Positions 1-7,891 of a DNA stretch of 29,504 nucleotides are shown piece by piece. Numbering within the stretch: the stretch's first letter is position 1; each line of letters starts with the position of its first letter. The DNA is from an uncultured Prevotella sp. (lineage in GTDB: Bacteria; Bacteroidota; Bacteroidia; Bacteroidales; Bacteroidaceae), in NCBI GenBank assembly GCA_900557255.1, contig USSA01000023.1, positions 1-29,504 of the forward strand, read 5' to 3'. Made by a program: the position numbers and the translations under genes. Under the pieces are notes generated by a model, which saw only the letters and a list, made by a program, of their open reading frames with translations, ran no database searches and was not told the DNA's origin.

Positions 1-71
1 CAGGTGGTGGTGCTCTCCTCGAGGCTATCGAGGGTAAGGTATTGCCAGGTGTAGCAGCTATCGAGAAGTAA
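1..71 (+). CDS. pgk: Phosphoglycerate kinase, C-terminal end (partial)
   Basis: Only the last 23 codons are inside the window. They read GGGALLEAIEGKVLPGVAAI followed by EK and stop, the standard C-terminal signature of phosphoglycerate kinase (the glycine-rich GGGA turn followed by LLEG/LEAIEGK-LPGV). The enzyme is a cytosolic glycolytic protein that makes ATP from 1,3-bisphosphoglycerate. The gene is followed 60 bases later by a strong hairpin terminator, so it ends a transcription unit. The name rests on a short tail; the rest of the protein is not visible. Confidence 0.75.
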   Translation, partial: GGGALLEAIEGKVLPGVAAIEK

Positions 72-131
72 TCTCATGTCAAAAAGAAAGCCATTTGCAA
101 AAAGGGCTTGATTTTTTACAAGAAAAATAGG

Positions 132-170
132 TTGGAGGGCATCCTATGTGATGTCCTCCAATTTTCAGTT
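132..170 (+). terminator. Rho-independent terminator after pgk
   Basis: A 12-base stem (132-143 pairing with 150-161, one G-U pair) closes a six-base loop and is followed by TTTTCAGTTTT. It is the first strong hairpin downstream of the pgk stop codon. Confidence 0.8.
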
Positions 171-265
171 TTAATTGAATCCCTAATAATCTACAGATTC
201 TCTCTATAAACAGAACTGTATCTTTCATTTAAAACAAGCAACAGAAAACATAAATTCTAAAATAA

Positions 266-293
266 TTTGGTAAACTACAGGAATATAATTTTC
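266..293 (+). promoter_or_regulatory. Possible promoter of the AspT-family transporter
   Basis: TTTG at 266-269 lies 16 bases before TAATTTTC at 286-293, one base off the Bacteroidota -7 consensus TAnnTTTG. The spacing is shorter than the 19-20 bases seen at the better promoters in this window, so this is a weak call. Confidence 0.3.
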
Positions 294-311
294 TGATTTT
301 AAAACGAATAC

Positions 312-2006
312 ATGGATTGGATTGTTAATCTCTTCACCAATACCGAGTCGGTGGCTCACATCGCCCTACTCTACGCTATCGTGATAGCTATTGGTGTTTA
401 CCTCGGAAAGCTAAAGATTGGCGGCATTTCATTAGGTGTCACCTTCGTTCTCTTCGCAGGTATTTTGGCTGGCCACGTTGGCTTCACCGGTCCAAAGGAA
501 ATTCTCACATTCGTGCAAGACTTCGGCCTGATCCTCTTCGTCTTCATGATTGGTCTCCAGGTAGGACCTGGCTTCTTCGAGAGTTTTAAAAAAGGTGGTG
601 TTACGCTCAACATGCTTTCGGCTAGCGCAATTCTGCTCAACATCCTCGTGATGTTTGGTTGCTATTATCTCTTCTTTGATACGAGCAACCCTAACAACCT
701 GCCTATGATGGTAGGTACTCTCTATGGTGCGGTTACCAATACTCCGGGTCTTGGTGCTGCCAACGAGGCTTTGCTCAGCGTCTTCCCTAATGGTGCTCCA
801 AGTATTGCCAATGGTTATGCTTGTGCTTATCCTCTTGGTGTGGTGGGCATTATTGGTGCTACTATCCTTATCAAGTACATCTGTAAGATTAATACTGCTG
901 ATGAGGAAGAACAGCTTAACGAAGAAGATGCAGCCAACCCACACGCTAAGGCTCATAACATGCACTTGCGCGTGGAAAATGCTTATATTACAGGCAGAAC
1001 GCTGAGAGAAGTTTCAGAATTCTTGAACCGTGACATTGTATGTTCACGACTGCTCCACAATGGCGAGGTGAGCATTCCTAACAGCAAGACTAAGTTTGAG
1101 GTTGGAGACGAATTGCTCGTTGTATGTGCAGAGGCTGATGCTGAAGCCATCAAGGCTTTTATCGGACCAGAGGTTGAAGCTGAATGGGACCGCGAGAAGG
1201 ATGAAGTACAGCACTTTGTTTCTCGCCGTATCATCGTTACCCGTCCGGAAATGAACGGTAAGACCTTGGGTAAGATGCACTTCTCCAGCGTATACGGCGT
1301 TAACGTAACCCGTATTTCCCGTCAGGGAATGGACATTTTTGCAGGCAGAAACCACCACTTCCACGTAGGTGATAAGATTCTGGTTGTAGGTCCTGAAGAG
1401 AATGTGAACCGTGTGGCTGAAATCATGGGTAACTCTGTAAAGCGCCTCGATGCGCCTAACATAGCCACTATCTTCGTAGGCATTATGGTAGGTATTATCT
1501 TCGGTTCTCTCCCATTTGCCATTCCGGGAATGCCGGTGCCTTTGAAGTTGGGTATTGCCGGAGGTCCGCTGATCATCGCCATCCTCATCGGTCGTTTCGG
1601 CTATCGCATGAAGCTGGTAACTTATACGACGACTTCGGCTAATATGATGCTGCGAGAAATAGGACTTGTACTCTTCCTGGCGAGTGTGGGAATCAAGGCT
1701 GGAGCCGGATTCTGGGACACAGTAGTACAGGGTGACGGTTTGAAATATGTGGGATGCGGTTTCCTCATCACCGTTATTCCTATCCTCATCATCGGTACGA
1801 TTGCCCGCCTGAAGTTTAAGTTCAACTACTTCACCATCATGGGTATGCTCGCCGGTACTTACACAGACCCTCCTGCATTGGCTTATGCAAATGCTTCTTG
1901 CTCAAAGGAGGCTCCAGCTGTAGGATACTCTACGGTTTATCCATTGAGCATGTTCCTCCGTATCTTTACAGCCCAGATAGTGGTGCTGTTCTTCTGCGGA
2001 GCGTAA
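312..2006 (+). CDS. Putative transporter, AspT/YidE/YbjL duplication family
   Basis: A 564-residue integral membrane protein with the architecture of the aspartate:alanine exchanger family. An N-terminal membrane half (about residues 1-195) is followed by two cytoplasmic RCK_C/TrkA-C domains (about 215-285 and 300-380) and a second membrane half (about 385-564). The two halves carry related glycine/proline motifs: [14 protein letters not shown] in the first and [15 protein letters not shown] in the second. AspT exchanges aspartate and alanine, but most YidE-like members have no proven substrate, and none can be inferred from context here. The full-length gene stands alone between two terminators. 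The ATG is the first in-frame start before a hydrophobic segment. Confidence 0.85.
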   Translation: MDWIVNLFTNTESVAHIALLYAIVIAIGVYLGKLKIGGISLGVTFVLFAGILAGHVGFTGPKEILTFVQDFGLILFVFMIGLQVGPGFFESFKKGGVTLNMLSASAILLNILVMFGCYYLFFDTSNPNNLPMMVGTLYGAVTNTPGLGAANEALLSVFPNGAPSIANGYACAYPLGVVGIIGATILIKYICKINTADEEEQLNEEDAANPHAKAHNMHLRVENAYITGRTLREVSEFLNRDIVCSRLLHNGEVSIPNSKTKFEVGDELLVVCAEADAEAIKAFIGPEVEAEWDREKDEVQHFVSRRIIVTRPEMNGKTLGKMHFSSVYGVNVTRISRQGMDIFAGRNHHFHVGDKILVVGPEENVNRVAEIMGNSVKRLDAPNIATIFVGIMVGIIFGSLPFAIPGMPVPLKLGIAGGPLIIAILIGRFGYRMKLVTYTTTSANMMLREIGLVLFLASVGIKAGAGFWDTVVQGDGLKYVGCGFLITVIPILIIGTIARLKFKFNYFTIMGMLAGTYTDPPALAYANASCSKEAPAVGYSTVYPLSMFLRIFTAQIVVLFFCGA

Positions 2007-2051
2007 GACTTACAAAAGTTAACAAAACAACTGAAAATAGTTATAAATTAT

Positions 2052-2091
2052 AAAAGAGGTGCACAAAGACAAAATTTTGTGCACCTTTTTT
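2052..2091 (+). terminator. Rho-independent terminator after the AspT-family gene
   Basis: AGGTGCACAAA at 2057-2067 pairs perfectly with TTTGTGCACCT at 2076-2086, followed by a run of Ts. The flanking A and T runs extend the stem. Confidence 0.85.
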
Positions 2092-2092
2092 G

Positions 2093-2122
2093 TTGTCTTT
2101 TCAGAAATTCTTCGTACCTTTG
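2093..2122 (+). promoter_or_regulatory. Promoter of the decarboxylase operon
   Basis: TTG at 2093-2095, 19 bases, then TACCTTTG at 2115-2122, a full match to the Bacteroidota -7 element. It starts almost immediately after the preceding terminator. A leader of roughly 100 bases to the ATG at 2231 is implied. That leader contains a 12-codon ORF (2142-2177) and a 7-base-stem hairpin (2152-2172). Confidence 0.75.
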
Positions 2123-2230
2123 AGCACAAGAAACAAACCTAATGAATCTTCTAGGAACAGCAACCGTTCCTACATGATGCAGATTTTTTTCGAAATATGA
2201 AACAATAACCCTATAAACGTTAGTAAGCGT

Positions 2231-3259
2231 ATGAAGAAATTGGGATTTCTGATAACCATGCTAGTCATCACGTCCTTGCCCGCTTGGAGTCAAGGAGCCA
2301 AAAGTATCCGTATTACGGAGGTGATGACCGACAACCGTACCAATCTTGTAGATGAGTACGGGCAGCACAAACCATGGGTGGAATTGAGCAATTCCTCCTT
2401 TACCACGTATAATGTGCGTGGTATGTTCCTAACCACCGACCGAAGGGTTCTCGACAAGAAAATGTCGCCTGAAGCTCGCCGACAGCTGATGTGTCCATTG
2501 CCTAACAATGAACCACGAACCACACTGGGAGGCAAGAAGAGCATCGTTATCTTCGACAGCAGTTCCTGGTACCAGGATGGCAGGAACCGACAACATTGGA
2601 AGGCAAAGAATTCTTCCAACTCGGGACCTTTTCATCTCAATCTTATTCTACAGGAAAAGATGCCCAACTGGATAGCACTCTATGACGGAAATGCCGTTGA
2701 CCTGATAGACTCCGTAAGCGTGCCAGTGTTGGCTGCCGATGAGAGTTTTGAACTGAGTAAGGACTTCAAGACATGGGAGAAAGCCATTGCCGGATCAGTA
2801 ACTCCAGGCTATCTGCCTCAAAACACAGGTTTGAGTAAAGCCCAGCTATTGAAGAAAAGCGACCCATACGGAATAGGAATCGCCGTACTTTCAATGGGAA
2901 TCGTATTTGCCTGCCTTGCTCTCCTCTTCATCGTGTTCTGGGTTTTCGGAGCCTACATGAAACATAAACAGCGCATCGCCCGTGCTACTGAGAAGCACGC
3001 CACCTTATTATATAAGACAGGAAAGAAGACCATCGAGGTTACTCAAGGCCTCAGTCATAAGACCAACGTGATTCTGAAAGATGGTTTAGAAACCAAGGGT
3101 ATTGATAAGGAGATTTACATGGCAGTCATCTCCCTTGCACTACAGGAATATCTGGAAGATGTTCATGATGTAGAATCCGGCATTATCACCATCAAGCCAA
3201 AACAGACCAGATGGAATGCTCCGAAATTCAACAACAACAATAACAACGTTAAAATATAG
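2231..3259 (+). CDS. OadG-family decarboxylase gamma-type subunit with N-terminal lamin-tail domain
   Basis: 342 residues. A signal peptide (about 1-21, ending PAWSQG) precedes a lamin-tail-like beta domain (about 25-185, starting IRITEVMTDN). A single membrane helix follows (about 214-240), then a cytosolic tail with OadG-type sequence ending in an asparagine run (NNNNNN) near the C-terminus. OadG/MmdC subunits help assemble and anchor sodium-pumping decarboxylases; the extra exported domain is a Bacteroidota feature of unknown role. It begins an operon with the biotin carrier (5 bases downstream) and the beta subunit. The topology implied is lamin-tail domain in the periplasm and OadG tail in the cytosol. 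The family call is firm from context, but the function of the first domain is not known. Confidence 0.75.
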   Translation: MKKLGFLITMLVITSLPAWSQGAKSIRITEVMTDNRTNLVDEYGQHKPWVELSNSSFTTYNVRGMFLTTDRRVLDKKMSPEARRQLMCPLPNNEPRTTLGGKKSIVIFDSSSWYQDGRNRQHWKAKNSSNSGPFHLNLILQEKMPNWIALYDGNAVDLIDSVSVPVLAADESFELSKDFKTWEKAIAGSVTPGYLPQNTGLSKAQLLKKSDPYGIGIAVLSMGIVFACLALLFIVFWVFGAYMKHKQRIARATEKHATLLYKTGKKTIEVTQGLSHKTNVILKDGLETKGIDKEIYMAVISLALQEYLEDVHDVESGIITIKPKQTRWNAPKFNNNNNNVKI

Positions 3260-3264
3260 AAACT

Positions 3265-3732
3265 ATGGCAAAGTACGAATATAAGGTTAAAGGCGTAGAT
3301 TACGTCGTTGAAATACAGGATATTGAAGGCAATATCGCCAATGTAACCGTGAATGGAATTCCATTCGAAGTGGAAATGAAACAGCCGGTTAAGAGTAGTA
3401 AGCAGAAAGTTAAGTTAAGTGAAGAGCGAAGAGTGAAGAGTGAAGAATTCGACAGTTCTTCTTCTGCAACAAATGCAAGTTTCTCAACAACCAACAAACC
3501 AGCGGCAGCCGCTGCCTCTGGCAAACCAGTTGTTGCCCCTCTGCCTGGCACTATCAACGAAATCAAGGTGAAAGTCGGTGACAAGGTGAACACAGGCGAT
3601 ACTGTTGTCGTTCTCGAAGCCATGAAGATGCAGAACAACATCGATGCAGAAACTTCAGGAACCATTACCAGCATCAACGTGAACAAGGGAGACGCAGTAA
3701 TGGAAGGAGACACGCTTGTTACGATCGCGTAA
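3265..3732 (+). CDS. Biotin carrier subunit of a Na+-translocating decarboxylase
   Basis: 155 residues. The C-terminal biotinyl domain (about 86-155) has the EAMKM motif with the biotin-accepting lysine at residue 121 and the usual VKVGDKV and KGDAV half-barrel repeats. An alanine/proline-rich hinge (about 78-92) precedes it. The protein carries CO2 from the carboxyltransferase to the membrane beta subunit for decarboxylation. It lies 5 bases after the OadG-like gene. The oddity is residues 52-61 (SEERRVKSEE), which are encoded by four copies of a seven-base repeat, GTGAAGA/GCGAAGA. A near-identical copy lies in the lysC-lysA spacer, so part of the linker looks repeat-derived. Confidence 0.9.
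   Translation: MAKYEYKVKGVDYVVEIQDIEGNIANVTVNGIPFEVEMKQPVKSSKQKVKLSEERRVKSEEFDSSSSATNASFSTTNKPAAAAASGKPVVAPLPGTINEIKVKVGDKVNTGDTVVVLEAMKMQNNIDAETSGTITSINVNKGDAVMEGDTLVTIA
3419..3446 (+). repeat. Heptamer repeat (GTGAAGA)x4 inside the biotin-carrier gene
   Basis: Four seven-base units read GTGAAGA, GCGAAGA, GTGAAGA, GTGAAGA and are followed by ATTCG. The stretch 3426-3451 matches 13734-13759 at 24 of 26 positions. Seven is not a multiple of three, so three units shift through all frames; this one stays open. Confidence 0.8.
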
Positions 3733-3788
3733 TAAGCTGTTTAGACAAAAAGCTAATGATTACTCTTCCAATCAAAAGACTAATCATA

Positions 3789-3854
3789 AAGTTCAATGTT
3801 CAACTTTCAAAGTTCAAAGTAAATCAATGTCTAACTTTCAAAGTTCAAAGTAAA
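3789..3854 (+). repeat. Heptamer-periodic repeat before the beta-subunit gene
   Basis: Consecutive seven-base units AAGTTCA, ATGTTCA, ACTTTCA, AAGTTCA, AAGTAAA run from 3789 to 3823. The last three units recur at 3834-3854. A 23-base core is thus duplicated exactly (3802-3824 and 3833-3855), 31 bases apart. The second copy ends one base before the ATG at 3857, so it occupies the ribosome-binding region. Confidence 0.8.
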
Positions 3855-3856
3855 TT

Positions 3857-5005
3857 ATGGATTTCATCATACAAAACTTCAATGAGTTTCTTACCTTTAC
3901 GGGCTTTGCCAACGCCTCGGCAGGAAACCTCATCATGATTCTGGTGGGAGCACTCTTTATCTGGCTCGCCATCAAGAAAGATTTTGAGCCGCTGCTCCTG
4001 GTTCCTATCGGATTGGGAATCATTCTTGGCAACATTCCATTCCGTGCCGATGCAGGACTCGAAATAGGTTTATACGAAGACAACTCCGTTCTGAACATCT
4101 TCTACCAGGGAGTGAAACAGGGCTGGTACCCGCCACTCGTATTCCTGGGCATTGGAGCCATGACCGACTTCTCTGCGCTCATTTCCAACCCGAAGCTCAT
4201 CCTGATTGGAGCCGCTGCCCAATTTGGAATCTTCGGCGCCTACATGATTGCACTGGCTCTGGGATTCGAACCTAACCAGGCAGCTGGCATTGCCATTATC
4301 GGAGGAGCAGACGGACCAACCGCCATCTTCCTGAGCAGCAAACTGAGTCCGAACCTCATGGGAGCCATTGCGGTTTGCGCCTACTCTTACATGGCACTGG
4401 TGCCTGTAATCCAGCCACCTTTGATGCGACTGCTTACAACCAAGAAAGAGCGCGTCATCAAGATGAAACCGGCACGTCAGGTTTCACAGACCGAAAAGAT
4501 TCTCTTCCCTATCATCGGTCTGCTTCTCACCACCTTCATCGTTCCATCCGGTTTGCCTTTGCTAGGAATGCTGTTCTTCGGAAATCTTCTGAAAGAGAGT
4601 GGAAAGACAACCCGACTCGCCAAGACAGCAAGCAGCAGCTTGAATGATATTGTCGTTATCCTCCTCGGCCTGACCGTAGGCTGTTCTACCCAGGCTTCAG
4701 AGTTTCTGACATTAAACACCATCAAAATCTTTGCTCTCGGTGCTCTTGCTTTCATCATCGCATCGGCAAGCGGAATCTTATTCGTCAAGCTGATGAATCT
4801 CTTCTTGCCAAAAGGCAAGAAACTGAACCCACTTATCGGAAACGCCGGAGTGAGTGCCGTACCAATGAGTGCACGCATCTCCAACAACCTGGGTCTGGAA
4901 TACGACCGCCACAACTTCCTTCTCATGCACGCCATGGGACCAAACGTTGCGGGAGTCATCGGTTCTGCCGTTGCAGCCGGAGCTTTGCTGGGATTCTTCA
5001 ATTAA
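3857..5005 (+). CDS. Na+-translocating decarboxylase beta subunit (OadB/MmdB/GcdB family)
   Basis: 382 residues and highly hydrophobic, with about nine to eleven membrane segments and the family's signature stretches: IGGADGPTAIFLSSKL in the middle and GNAGVSAVPMSARISN near the C-terminus. These correspond to the Na+ and carboxybiotin sites of OadB. The subunit decarboxylates carboxybiotin and exports Na+. It is the last gene of the OadG-biotin carrier-beta operon and is followed by a strong terminator. In Bacteroidota the complex is usually methylmalonyl-CoA decarboxylase of the succinate-to-propionate route, but the carboxyltransferase that fixes substrate identity is not in this window, so the substrate is inferred. 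Confidence 0.9.
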   Translation: MDFIIQNFNEFLTFTGFANASAGNLIMILVGALFIWLAIKKDFEPLLLVPIGLGIILGNIPFRADAGLEIGLYEDNSVLNIFYQGVKQGWYPPLVFLGIGAMTDFSALISNPKLILIGAAAQFGIFGAYMIALALGFEPNQAAGIAIIGGADGPTAIFLSSKLSPNLMGAIAVCAYSYMALVPVIQPPLMRLLTTKKERVIKMKPARQVSQTEKILFPIIGLLLTTFIVPSGLPLLGMLFFGNLLKESGKTTRLAKTASSSLNDIVVILLGLTVGCSTQASEFLTLNTIKIFALGALAFIIASASGILFVKLMNLFLPKGKKLNPLIGNAGVSAVPMSARISNNLGLEYDRHNFLLMHAMGPNVAGVIGSAVAAGALLGFFN

Positions 5006-5055
5006 AAGTTGAGCCACCAAGCTATCCCTCCAGGATAAGCACATAAAAAATAGAA

Positions 5056-5117
5056 TCGCCCTGAAAGGACAAAAGCATCTTACATTCAATGCTTTCCCTT
5101 TCAGGGCGACTTTTTTA
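5056..5117 (+). terminator. Strong hairpin terminator, probably bidirectional
   Basis: A perfect 13-base stem, TCGCCCTGAAAGG (5056-5068) with CCTTTCAGGGCGA (5097-5109), has an inner stem AAAGCAT/ATGCTTT and is followed by CTTTTTT. It lies between the convergent beta-subunit and lipoprotein genes. Its left arm resembles a second copy at 10088-10109 (18 of 22 bases identical). Confidence 0.85.
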
Positions 5118-5126
5118 TTTCTTTTT

Positions 5127-5930
5127 TTAGCTCTTAACCCGCATTCTCATTTTTCCTTCAAAGGAAATGATAACCTCAACCTGATAACTCAAACTGCTGT
5201 CAGGCATTGCCAGAACAGCAAGATAATGAATGCCAGATTCATCTATCTTATTGAATACGATGTCGCTCAATATAGACTGGTCCAAGAAAGAAGCAGGAAC
5301 CTGCTTATCGAAATCCTTCTTATGAAAATCACGAGAGAACAGACAGTTGGCACCATGATAAACATGCAAGTTCACAATATTATCATAATAAACATTGTCT
5401 ACCTCAACACCATCATCATTATAAGAACTCTTGTAGACCTTATAACTTGTTGGGTTAACCTGTACGTAGAGATGATATTTCTCATTGCCCCTTACAACCA
5501 CCGTATCACGTTTAATCAGCGTATTCTGATTCAGCGCCACGGAAGCATGGTTGTGGATGAACTGCTGCAAATAAGACTTATCTTCCGTCTTCACCAGCTT
5601 AACCAGATCCCCATTCTGCACTTTAAACTGGAAAATATGCTCAGCCTGTTTTACGATCGGATATTTTGCAATATTAGCACCCTTCATTACAAGCGTATCG
5701 CCAGCAATGTAGAAGTAGACAGGCTGACTGGTAGAATCAGGATAATAAATCGTATCGCCTTTTACGCGGAACGCCACATCATCCTCATCGTCATCGTTCA
5801 GCCAAATGCCTTGCAACATCTTCTTAGCCGCAGTATCTTCCTTCACTTCCTGTTGCTTTTCGGCCTTCTGCCCACAAGCAACAAAAGTCAAGATACAACT
5901 GAGCAGCCATAAATTAACTATCTTTTTCAT
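5127..5930 (-). CDS. Putative lipoprotein, DUF4738-like
   Basis: 267 residues. An N-terminal signal peptide ends in TFVAC with Cys19 as the likely lipidated residue; the -3 position is Phe, so the lipobox is imperfect. An acidic lysine/glutamate segment follows (about 20-40), then a beta-rich domain with repeated 'GDTLVMKG'-style strands. A middle segment has many Tyr/Val pairs (about 150-195). The length and strand pattern resemble the Bacteroides/Prevotella DUF4738 lipoproteins, from memory and without a search. The gene lies 45 bases downstream of rfbC on the same strand and is probably cotranscribed. No function can be assigned; location is predicted to be the periplasm or outer membrane. 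Confidence 0.6.
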   Translation of the reverse strand: MKKIVNLWLLSCILTFVACGQKAEKQQEVKEDTAAKKMLQGIWLNDDDEDDVAFRVKGDTIYYPDSTSQPVYFYIAGDTLVMKGANIAKYPIVKQAEHIFQFKVQNGDLVKLVKTEDKSYLQQFIHNHASVALNQNTLIKRDTVVVRGNEKYHLYVQVNPTSYKVYKSSYNDDGVEVDNVYYDNIVNLHVYHGANCLFSRDFHKKDFDKQVPASFLDQSILSDIVFNKIDESGIHYLAVLAMPDSSLSYQVEVIISFEGKMRMRVKS

Positions 5931-5975
5931 GATGAGTTCTTTAAATAAATTAACCGATAAAAGCTGATGCCAATT

Positions 5976-6530
5976 CTACTCGAAATAATCAGCCTCTTCG
6001 AAAGACTTTGCCTTGGTTCTGTCTTTTTCTGACGTAAGCACCTCAACTCCTTCAATAGGCCATTTTATTCCGATAGTAGGATCATCCCAATGAATACTGG
6101 CTTCGTAATCAGGAGCATAAACATTATCTACTTTATAAGTAAAGATGGCTTCGTCACTCAGTACCAGGAAACCATGGGCAAAACCGCGAGGAATGAAAAA
6201 CTGACGTTTGTTCTCTCCACTCAGTTCAACCATTACATATTTACCGAAAGTCTTACTGCCCTTTCTCAAGTCAACAGCTACATCCAGCACGCGGCCTTTG
6301 ATGACACGCACCAACTTAGCCTGCGAGAATTCACCTTTCTGATAATGCAAACCTCTGAGCACACCACGAGCCGACATCGATTCATTGTCTTGCACAAACT
6401 CCACATGCCCTCCAACGTGAGCATCAAAGTCAGCCTGCTTCCATGCTTCAAAGAAATAGCCGCGAGCATCTTCAAATACCCGAGGTTCTATCAGCCAGAC
6501 TCCTTCAATTTCTGTCTCTGTATATTTCAT
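5976..6530 (-). CDS. rfbC: dTDP-4-dehydrorhamnose 3,5-epimerase
   Basis: 184 residues, the normal length for RmlC. The catalytic His62 lies in the conserved LRGLHYQ motif, and Tyr132 (TYKVDNVYAPD) fits the active-site tyrosine. The cupin core RVIKGRVLDVAVDLRKGS and the IPRGFAHGF motif are intact. The enzyme epimerises C3 and C5 of dTDP-4-keto-6-deoxyglucose on the way to dTDP-L-rhamnose in the cytosol. Unusually, rfbA, rfbB and rfbD are not adjacent; the next gene downstream is a lipoprotein. A clear promoter lies just upstream (6558-6588). Confidence 0.95.
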   Translation of the reverse strand: MKYTETEIEGVWLIEPRVFEDARGYFFEAWKQADFDAHVGGHVEFVQDNESMSARGVLRGLHYQKGEFSQAKLVRVIKGRVLDVAVDLRKGSKTFGKYVMVELSGENKRQFFIPRGFAHGFLVLSDEAIFTYKVDNVYAPDYEASIHWDDPTIGIKWPIEGVEVLTSEKDRTKAKSFEEADYFE

Positions 6531-6557
6531 TGATTTATACCTTATTTATTTTAGGCA

Positions 6558-6588
6558 CAAAGGTAATACTTTTTCCCGAAACGACAAA
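6558..6588 (-). promoter_or_regulatory. Promoter of rfbC
   Basis: On the minus strand, TTTG (6585-6588) is followed by 19 bases and TACCTTTG (6558-6565), a full match to the Bacteroidota consensus. The implied leader is about 20 bases. It is back-to-back with the plus-strand promoter at 6637-6667. Confidence 0.8.
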
Positions 6589-6636
6589 ACAAATTAGACT
6601 TTTTATGATTTCATCGAAATTTTTCTCTATTTTCTG

Positions 6637-6667
6637 TTGGTCATTTCCGAAAAAATCACTACCTTTG
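6637..6667 (+). promoter_or_regulatory. Promoter of the HU/SPOR gene
   Basis: TTG (6637-6639), 20 bases, then TACCTTTG (6660-6667). The expected transcription start falls at about 6672, on or next to the GTG at 6673, implying a leaderless or nearly leaderless transcript. The TTG that could be read as an upstream start codon is the -33 element itself. Confidence 0.75.
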
Positions 6668-6672
6668 CAAAC

Positions 6673-7785
6673 GTGAATAGACTAGAAAGACATATAGAGA
6701 TCCTACTTTTGAGCAACGATTGCGTGATTGTCCCAGGATTTGGTGGCTTCATGGCTCATCATGTAGATGCGCGTTACGATGGCAGAGACAGCATGTTTTT
6801 GCCACCGCTGAGAACTATTGGCTTTAACCCACAGCTCCAGATGAACGATTCTCTCCTTGCACTTTCGTATGTTGAAGCATACGATATCAGCTATCCGGAA
6901 GCTTTGAACCGCATTGCTGATGAGGTGACAGAGATGCGCCAGGCTCTGGAGAATTCAGGAAAATTTGAACTGAATGATATTGGCACCATCATATTGAACG
7001 AAGACGGAAACTACACCTTTGAACCATGTGAGGCAGGCATTCTTACACCTGAGTTGTATGGCTTAGGTGGCTTAAACATGCTCCCACTCGCGCAGATTTC
7101 TGCAGAAGAGGTTCAGAAGGCTGAAGATTCTGCTGCTTCAATCATTGAAATGCCAGCAAAGACAGTAGAAAACAATCGTACAGAAAGCGAAGTCAAGAAT
7201 CAGAATAGTAACCAGAAGATGGAGAGTGGACTCTCTGTCAACAATTCTGTGTTCGTTAACGAAGAAGAAGAATCAAATGCCGAATTCATCAGCATCAAGA
7301 AGAGCTGGTTGCGCAATATTGCAGCAGCCTGCATCGCTCTCATTGCATTCTTCACCTATTCTTCTCCATTGGGAACCCCAACCGTTCAGAAGAGCCAAAT
7401 CGATACAGGCATGCTGAACCGCATCATGCCTAAGGAGATTAATAAGGTTGCGCAACCTCAAGAACTGGTACTTAGTACAGAATCACAGGCAGAAGAGAGC
7501 ATTCCTGCCAAGTCTGTCAACATGACTCAGGACAACGAATTGCAAACAGCTTCTTCTTACTACAGCATCGTTTTGGCAAGTCGTGTTACCAAGCGCAATG
7601 CTGCCTGCTATGCTGAACTCCTCCAAAACAAAGGATTCAAGGAAGCTAGGGTGTTGATTACGGATAATAATGTGAAAGTTATATACGGAACATACTCTAC
7701 CGAGGGCGAAGCTTATACTGCTCTCAACCGTTTACACAACTATGATGCTTTTACTGACGGCTGGATTACGAAAGTGAAAGAATAG
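6673..7785 (+). CDS. HU-CCDC81 and SPOR domain protein, single-pass membrane
   Basis: 370 residues from the GTG at 6673. The N-terminal region (about 1-130) has the HU-CCDC81 signature beginning NRLERHIEILLLSNDCVIVP and GFGGFMAHHV. A linker, a membrane helix (about 213-233, NIAAACIALIAFF) and a C-terminal SPOR domain (about 295-368, YYSIVLASRV) follow. SPOR domains bind denuded septal peptidoglycan, and the family is thought to link the nucleoid-side domain to the cell wall, which is an inference. An in-frame TTG at 6637 would add 12 residues but lies inside the promoter. The stop TAG is the first three bases of a heptamer repeat. It is followed by the FHA gene on the same strand. Confidence 0.85.
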   Translation: MNRLERHIEILLLSNDCVIVPGFGGFMAHHVDARYDGRDSMFLPPLRTIGFNPQLQMNDSLLALSYVEAYDISYPEALNRIADEVTEMRQALENSGKFELNDIGTIILNEDGNYTFEPCEAGILTPELYGLGGLNMLPLAQISAEEVQKAEDSAASIIEMPAKTVENNRTESEVKNQNSNQKMESGLSVNNSVFVNEEEESNAEFISIKKSWLRNIAAACIALIAFFTYSSPLGTPTVQKSQIDTGMLNRIMPKEINKVAQPQELVLSTESQAEESIPAKSVNMTQDNELQTASSYYSIVLASRVTKRNAACYAELLQNKGFKEARVLITDNNVKVIYGTYSTEGEAYTALNRLHNYDAFTDGWITKVKE

Positions 7786-7813
7786 TTGATAGTTAAGAGT
7801 TTACAGTTTATAG
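7783..7813 (+). repeat. Heptamer-periodic repeat at the SPOR gene stop codon
   Basis: Units TAGTTGA, TAGTTAA, GAGTTTA, CAGTTTA, then TAG. The first TAG is the stop codon of the upstream gene. Confidence 0.8.
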
Positions 7814-7891
7814 CTAGAACAAAGAGCAAGGAGTATCGGAAACTTCTACAACACATTATTATAATAAAGACAGAAAAGTAAGAAAAAGAAT

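Noticed and set aside
72..131. tRNA or small RNA gene between pgk and its terminator
   Set aside because: No cloverleaf or conserved RNA motif can be formed; the stretch is A-rich trailer sequence.
432..965. Minus-strand 177-codon open frame
   Set aside because: It is antisense to the AspT-family transporter; the composition is typical of a shadow frame.
3756..3938. Plus-strand 60-codon open frame between the biotin carrier and beta subunit
   Set aside because: It is largely made of the heptamer repeat and overlaps the beta-subunit start out of frame.
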